From assembly GCF_001316245.1 (NCBI RefSeq), contig NZ_BBDM01000005.1, forward strand, positions 83,219-147,218: a stretch of DNA of 64,000 bases. Direction: 5' to 3'. A model generated the notes under the pieces. That model made no database searches. It was given only the letters and a program-made list of their open reading frames with translations, and had not been told where the DNA came from. This DNA comes from Vulcanisaeta sp. JCM 14467 (GTDB taxonomy: Archaea > Thermoproteota > Thermoprotei > Thermoproteales > Thermocladiaceae). The position numbers and the translations under genes were made by a program. Positions 60,129 through 64,000 of this stretch are shown here, one piece after another. Position 1 is the first letter of the stretch. Each line of letters starts with the position of its first letter.

Positions 60129-60188
60129 GCCGACAAGACCCGCGAAACCGTGGGCCGGTGAGTCGGCATCCGTCGGGCTCGGGAGCCC
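60129..60188. ncRNA. GC-rich structured element, possible small RNA
   Basis: A compact GC-rich block in an AT-rich setting. The stem GCCGAC/GTCGGC (60129-60134 with 60162-60167) encloses an inner stem CCCGCG/CGTGGG (60139-60144 with 60149-60154, loop AAAC), with an asymmetric internal loop between; a separate hairpin GGGCTC-GG-GAGCCC follows (60175-60188). It could be a guide RNA of the H/ACA-like type, a terminator or an element end next to the truncated aminotransferase. Identity unresolved. Confidence 0.4.
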
Positions 60189-60194
60189 ATCCCA

Positions 60195-60850
60195 TTATCC
60201 TCGGCACTCCTCACTAATCATATTAACCACAATCCTCATGGCTGTCTCAAAAACATCCTTATCAACAGACCCCAACCCAACCCTGACTCCATCATCCCTA
60301 CCGAAGTATTGCCCAGGTACTGTGAGGACATCCCTACTCAGTAACTTATTTGCAAATGAGCTTCCCGTGAGACCTTCACATTTAACCCTCATGTAGAGTA
60401 TGGGCATATACTCAACGTAACTAATACTCACGTAATCACCAACCTCACTAGTTAACCTCCTCATCGTATCAACATTAGGCATTATTACGCCCAAGTTCCT
60501 CTCCCTAACCCAACCCCTATTCCTCAGCAATATCGATGCATACCTAAGGTTAAGGTCAATAACCAGCGGGCTCACCAGGTCAATTATCCCATTAACCTCC
60601 CTAACCACCCTATCATCACCCACAACCCAACCAACCTTAACCTCACTCATAGTGTAGAATTTTGACGTGCTGAAGGTAAAGACCACATTCTCCAACGGTA
60701 AATCCCTCAGGTTATTCTCCACGAACTCCAGGAATATCGAATCAACCACGGCATAGGCACCCCTCCTCCTCAACTCATCACTCAACTCCCAAAGCAACTT
60801 CCTGCCAAGGAATATGCCAAATGGGTTGTTTGGATCCATAGGCTCATGGC
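60195..60850 (-). pseudogene. Aminotransferase class I/II, N-terminal half missing
   Basis: PLP-dependent fold type I aminotransferase remnant of about 215 codons. It begins exactly at EPMDPNNPFG, the conserved NPxNPTG block that normally lies near residue 160-170, then AYAVVDSIFLEF (Asp), TFSTSKFYTMSEVKVGWV (PLP Lys) and VLTVPGQYFGRDDGVRVGLG (Arg). The N-terminal domain is absent: the reading runs directly into the end of the PaREP2 element at 60851, and no matching coding sequence is present beyond the far end of the element at 63446. The gene was truncated by element insertion plus rearrangement. Confidence 0.85.
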
Positions 60851-62613
60851 GGGGTGATCCAGGGTGTGGGCTTACAGCATCCCTCTATGGGTATGAAACT
60901 CCTTAAAGGCCTCCTTTTTAACGCATTAATTATCGACTGCCTTGTTTTCTCGTATATTCCCCGTTCTCGGTACTCCTGGTATTTCATACAAAGCAATCTA
61001 ATAATCTTCTTCATTACCTCCTCATCACTGAGCTCTGATAGTCTTATCACCACGTAGTACCCCTTTTTCCTGCGCCTTAACCTTACCTTATAATCATTTT
61101 TAAGTTGCTTATAAATTTGCACCGCACGATCCTTCTCCACCTCCCTATGTTCTAGGCTAATTCCTGTCTTACTTATCCTGATAGAAAAGGCGATTCCATT
61201 AATATCTATTTGATATCTACCGCGAAAATGCATTTCAGCAATTGACATCAACCTTGCCCACTTTTCAATGGCTAAGGCACTAAGTAGGTCTTTTACCCTC
61301 TCCGGCAATGCATTAAGAACATCTCTTGCGAACCTCACTGCTTTAGCACCATTTATAGAAATTACGTACTTACCTCTATTCGAATATGGGCGAAGCCCCA
61401 ATCGCTCAGCAACCACGCTCCAAACCTTACCCTCCCCAAATACTAACGTTATAACTGGGTAAACATATTGACCACGATATCGCTGAAGCTTCACAGAGCC
61501 ATCCCCCAGGATACCGCCCAGCAATAGTATCTTTAGCTGTGTTAAGTCCATACTCAGTATTATGGATTTCAACACCGATGCAGGTAAATGCTTTATACTA
61601 CGTGCTTCCGGAACAACATTCCACTTTACCTTTGGTTCCTCTTTATTCAAGTCTACACCAATGATTCTTACGCTGCATGAACCATAATTTAATACCATCC
61701 ATAATAGTACTTGCCAATCATTTGCGGTTACCATACGTGCCCCTGCGGTACTCACACGTTTCGGCGCGCCATCAGCCAACTCCAATCCCATTTTCAATAG
61801 CGCCACAGCATCACCAACAAGTAATTTAGGCACATCTATAACGAGTCCCCCTAACCTTTCAAAAGTCATCATAACTATTACGCCACCATCAATCTCCTCA
61901 ATCATTAAATCTATATCGACCCCATTAATCACCACACTCAAACTCCTCTTACCCCTCATTATTACTGTCTTTCCACTCTTTAACGCCTCAATAATCATCC
62001 TTACCTCACCATTATGATTCATGAACCAATCCCTCACATACGCAATATACCTTTCAATCTCCTCCACAACCTTAACAAGCTCTGAAAAACCACTAGTCCT
62101 CAATCTCTCCCTAATGATAGACCACTCCTCCATCTCTTTCCTCCAGAGCTCATCAGCATTAAACCTCTCTAGTCTCCTAATAGCTTCATCAACTAACACT
62201 TTAATCCTCTCCTCCTCACCCAGGATTTGCGGTAAGACCCCAGGCCCTATCACCTCTCTACTATTACCGAGTACTTCAAGCGACTTAGTAACAGGGTCAT
62301 TATTGGCGCTAGGCAATGGTCCAGTAGGTGCGGCGTCCGCTTTTGGGCCCCCGGCCGGGTTCCCGACCGAGGTATTCTCGGTCGGTGGTACGGGAGCCCG
62401 AGCCCCAGACTCTGGGGCAGGATTAGGGGATTTTAGCTCGCCGTGGGACCCCACCGGTTCTTCCGAACCGGTGGAGATACCCGGCAACCCACGGCTCATC
62501 GCTAGGTCCATTTCCTCCCTTCTCCCGCCCATGGGGACCACCGAGAGGAGACGCCCCACCGGGGTCCTCCTCCCGGCAGGATCGCCAGGAGTCGCCCGGT
62601 GGGGCCTTACCAC
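60844..62613 (-). CDS. PaREP2-family protein with LAGLIDADG-like domain
   Basis: A 589-codon open frame. The N-terminal 90 residues are Pro/Gly/Arg-rich, encoded in GC-rich repeat sequence (start uncertain; ATG 62532 is possible). The middle is helical (EEERIKVLVDEAIRRLERF). From about residue 330 PaREP2b-like blocks appear (WQVLLWMVLNYGSCSVRI), then LKILLLGGILGDGSVKLQ near residue 366, a LAGLIDADG-type motif with catalytic-like acidic residue, and YVISINGAKAVRFARDVL, RISKTGISLEHREV. The last residues GCCKPTPWITPP come from the shared end repeat. PaREP2 genes are dispersed multicopy genes of Thermoproteales; a homing or mobility role is inference. Confidence 0.7.
   Translation of the reverse strand: MVRPHRATPGDPAGRRTPVGRLLSVVPMGGRREEMDLAMSRGLPGISTGSEEPVGSHGELKSPNPAPESGARAPVPPTENTSVGNPAGGPKADAAPTGPLPSANNDPVTKSLEVLGNSREVIGPGVLPQILGEEERIKVLVDEAIRRLERFNADELWRKEMEEWSIIRERLRTSGFSELVKVVEEIERYIAYVRDWFMNHNGEVRMIIEALKSGKTVIMRGKRSLSVVINGVDIDLMIEEIDGGVIVMMTFERLGGLVIDVPKLLVGDAVALLKMGLELADGAPKRVSTAGARMVTANDWQVLLWMVLNYGSCSVRIIGVDLNKEEPKVKWNVVPEARSIKHLPASVLKSIILSMDLTQLKILLLGGILGDGSVKLQRYRGQYVYPVITLVFGEGKVWSVVAERLGLRPYSNRGKYVISINGAKAVRFARDVLNALPERVKDLLSALAIEKWARLMSIAEMHFRGRYQIDINGIAFSIRISKTGISLEHREVEKDRAVQIYKQLKNDYKVRLRRRKKGYYVVIRLSELSDEEVMKKIIRLLCMKYQEYRERGIYEKTRQSIINALKRRPLRSFIPIEGCCKPTPWITPP
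60851..60883 (+). repeat. End repeat of PaREP2 element, left copy
   Basis: GGGGTGATCCAGGGTGTGGG and the following 13 bases to CATCCC (33 bases) are repeated in inverted orientation at 63413-63446. On the minus strand it encodes the C-terminus of the PaREP2 protein. Confidence 0.85.
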
Positions 62614-62755
62614 CCACCGCCCGAGGATGAATTAGGAATCAAGGATGGAATAATCGGGTTAGGGTGGGTTGGCGCCCCACCGGGCAACCCGGCGAGGCGC
62701 CTCCCCTCAGCTGTCCCCATGGGCGGGAGAAGTCCTGCCCCAGGTAGGGGCTATT

Positions 62756-62935
62756 GCCTTTCTCGTATCACTTGTTTAAATACCCTTTGCTCCACGCTCA
62801 TCGTTGGCTCAACTAGGCGCTTGTCCAGCAAAGCCCTAGGAACTACTTGCTCTTTTCCTCGTTTTATGGCTCTCTCATTGGTGACTTATTCCACGTTTTC
62901 GTGAAACATTATATCACTTCCTCCATGTAATGGAT
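62756..62935 (-). pseudogene. Coding remnant of unknown gene inside the PaREP2 region
   Basis: Minus-strand pieces RLERIKCIHYMEEVI, CFTKTWNKSPM and RAIKRGKEQVVPRALLDKR with VEPTMSVEQRVFKQVIRERQ read as one basic, helical protein C-terminus ending at TAG near 62756, if two breaks are allowed. The basic character could fit a DNA-binding protein or a transposase tail, but I cannot assign a family. Confidence 0.35.
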
Positions 62936-62994
62936 GCACTTTATCCTCTCCAACCTAGGGTTTGCTGTTCATTGTTTCACCTAGGCGTTGATTC

Positions 62995-63240
62995 GATTCC
63001 CCATGCCCATCCCTCGGCCCCGACTCCCCGCCGTTTCCGCGGGATTCCGCTTGGGACGCGTCCTCCGCACCGCGGTCCCGCGGACGGCGCCCTCGGCTTT
63101 TCGGCCCTTCGGGCTAGGGACGCGTCTTCCTCACAGCCCATGCCTCATTCGCCGAGAGCCCCCCTAACCAGGGGAGCCTCGGCTTCCTGACCTTCTCGGC
63201 TCGCAAGGTGCGGGGGAGGAGGGGCGGGGAGGACGAACAA
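62995..63240. other. Very GC-rich block with direct repeats, no gene assigned
   Basis: About 245 bases of well over 60 percent GC in a moderate-GC genome. It contains a 22-base direct repeat with three mismatches (GCTTGGGACGCGTCCTCCGC from 63049; GCTAGGGACGCGTCTTCCTC from 63113) and several short GC palindromes (CCGCGGTCCCGCGG near 63069). No convincing protein frame is seen on either strand, and I found no match to the core motifs of rRNA, SRP RNA or RNase P RNA that I could check by eye. It may be a structured RNA or PaREP2-linked repeat DNA. Confidence 0.45.
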
Positions 63241-63412
63241 GGGGTTTGAGGGAGGGAGTGGGGCCGAGGAAGGGCAGGGAAAGAGGTGGCTTGGTATCTT
63301 AATGGTTAGGTGGCTTGAGCGTTGTTATTATCGGTATCGTCATTACCATTAAGGTATTGACTGCATGCGCAGTCAATGAGCTTTTCGTCGCCTGAGTCAG
63401 CGCACTACCCAC

Positions 63413-63446
63413 GGGATGCTGTAAGCCCACACCCTGGATCATCCCC
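63413..63446 (-). repeat. End repeat of PaREP2 element, right copy
   Basis: Inverted copy of 60851-60883 with one extra base (GGGGATGATCC against GGGGTGATCC on the element-outward strand). All other 33 positions are identical. Confidence 0.85.
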
Positions 63447-63675
63447 AACCTTCCGCCCGGGCTGTTCCCGGGTGGTTTGGTTGGGGACTCATCGCCTAGA
63501 TCTGGTCAACCTCCCAAAATAACTAAGTAGTTTATATAGGCTTCCCGAAATCGGAATTGAGGATTCACGGAGGGTTGATTTGAATGGTGATGGGGGATTG
63601 ATATGAGGAGGATGTGGGTGAAAAGAAAATGAAAAGATGGGAATTTTGATTTTGAATCATGGGCTAACTACTGCG

Positions 63676-64000
63676 TTATGTTTGGAAGTCTTGGTACATG
63701 CTACATGTTGTTCCTTGGTCATACATTGGTGTGTAAATCACGTTTGAATTCTCAGCAGTATTATCAACCAGCGAGCTTGGTATAGGTTCACGTTGGAGCA
63801 GAACTGGAATTCGCCAGTGCCAAAGGGGTTAAAGTACACGGTGGTGTAATTGGCTCCAGCCCAGACCACGTTGGACCTGTACCAACGATTCGTGTATTGG
63901 GATGGGATACTTATGCATTTGGAGTAAGTTTGACCATTAGTTGGTAGATACACATACTCACAAACCTGACTAATTAAGCCATTACTGCCAACGTCGTATT
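63676..64000 (-). CDS. C-terminal part of secreted Asn/Tyr-rich protein, one frameshift
   Basis: The minus-strand frame enters at the window edge (YDVGSNGLISQVCEYVYLP) and continues NGQTYSKCISIPSQYTNRW, VVWAGANYTTVYFNPFG. A break near 63777 joins SSLVDNTAENSNVIYTPM and QGTTCSMYQDFQT, ending at TAA 63676-63678. Tyr, Asn, Thr and paired Cys point to an extracellular protein; the family is not recognised. The N-terminus is outside the window. Confidence 0.6.

Larger units (their letters stand above)
60851..63446. mobile_element. Inverted pair of PaREP2-type elements bounded by 33-bp inverted repeats
   Basis: The boundaries are the 33/34-base inverted repeats, identical except for a one-base indel. 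Inside, two GC-rich 5' segments lie head to head: GTCCCCATGGGCGGGAGAAG occurs at 62713-62732 (plus) and inverted at 62519-62538, each preceded by a GCCCCACCGGGC block. So a full-length minus copy (60844-62613) faces a shortened plus copy (about 62650-63534) that keeps both ends but not the middle. The aminotransferase gene is cut at the left boundary. No transposase is seen. Target duplications were not found. Confidence 0.6.
62660..63534 (+). pseudogene. Shortened second PaREP2 copy, ends only
   Basis: The plus strand shows the PaREP2 N-terminal peptide GAPPGNPARRLPSAVPMGG near 62670-62725 (compare TPVGRLLSVVPMGG in the other copy) and the C-terminal peptide GCCKPTPWIIPNLPPGL from 63414, extending with GDSSPRSGQPPKITK to TAG at 63532-63534. 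The middle has no PaREP2 sequence; it contains a minus-strand coding remnant and a GC-rich block. An in-frame TGA lies just upstream of the C-terminal segment. Non-functional remnant. Confidence 0.5.

Noticed and set aside
62930..63190. Plus-strand frame in the GC-rich block
   Set aside because: Pro/Arg/Ala/Ser-rich reading typical of GC-rich non-coding DNA; no start signal or motif.
62995..63240. RNase P RNA (type T) on the minus strand
   Set aside because: Short matches such as GTGAGGAAGACGCG resemble the P4 region but are in the wrong order relative to the other conserved segment.
60851..63446. Classical insertion sequence with terminal inverted repeats
   Set aside because: No transposase and no target duplication were found, and the repeat encodes the PaREP2 C-terminus in both copies; an inverted pair of PaREP2 copies fits better.

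Overview
The window looks like a chromosomal segment of a hyperthermophilic crenarchaeon of the order Thermoproteales, probably close to Vulcanisaeta or Caldivirga. The evidence is leaderless genes with a TATA-like box about 25 bases upstream, PaREP1 and PaREP2 family genes, tRNA genes with introns (one at a non-canonical position), a fructose-bisphosphate aldolase/phosphatase, PurP-type purine synthesis, archaeal CPSF1, and a moderate GC content with GC-rich islands at the right end. The species assignment is inference.

A dominant feature is about 50 single-base frame breaks, mostly one missing base in a short homopolymer or doublet. They hit probably essential genes (trpS, FBP aldolase/phosphatase, thiolase, aCPSF1) and even the T-stem of a tRNA. 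I read most of them as sequence errors in a draft and give joined coordinates for the reconstructed genes.

Layout. 1-4.2 kb: secreted protein, then transglutaminase-like / MoxR / DUF58 / membrane protein cluster. 4.2-6.6 kb: two tandem acyl-CoA dehydrogenases. 6.5-12.6 kb: family 5 uracil-DNA glycosylase, PUA protein, trpS, M19 dipeptidase, FBP aldolase/phosphatase, an orphan C5 DNA methyltransferase and a zinc ribbon. 12.7-25.9 kb: hydrolase, a wHTH/P-loop ATPase pair, tRNA-Thr, PaREP1, MFS exporter, sugar-acid dehydratase, metal/cobalamin-binding protein, two unknown genes, aldehyde dehydrogenase with DUF779, and pcm. 26-29.5 kb: MFS and NCS1 transporters with uridine phosphorylase. 29.5-33.9 kb: phosphohexomutase fragment, CRISPR leader and six-spacer array without cas genes, then a zinc-ribbon protein and a DUF1998 helicase. 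34-39.2 kb: flippase-like protein, nicotinamidase, LC7-like protein, HMG-CoA reductase divergent from thiolase plus DUF35. 39.2-48.9 kb: KaiC-like ATPase, acyl-CoA synthetase, EamA exporter, membrane-anchored GH15 glucoamylase, aCPSF1, dienelactone hydrolase. 49-54 kb: tRNA-Pro, purine operon (phosphoribosyltransferase and two PurP), two retropepsin-like proteins, an AAA ATPase. 54.4-58.5 kb: SDR and an ABC-2 exporter. 58.7-64 kb: an accessory region with a decayed nuclease-like gene, two tandem C/D box sRNAs, an aminotransferase cut off at a PaREP2 element, a second inverted PaREP2 remnant, GC-rich blocks and a secreted protein.

The best new observations are five candidate C/D box sRNA genes in three intergenic regions, recognisable by regular box spacing and own promoters, and the inverted PaREP2 pair that shares both ends.
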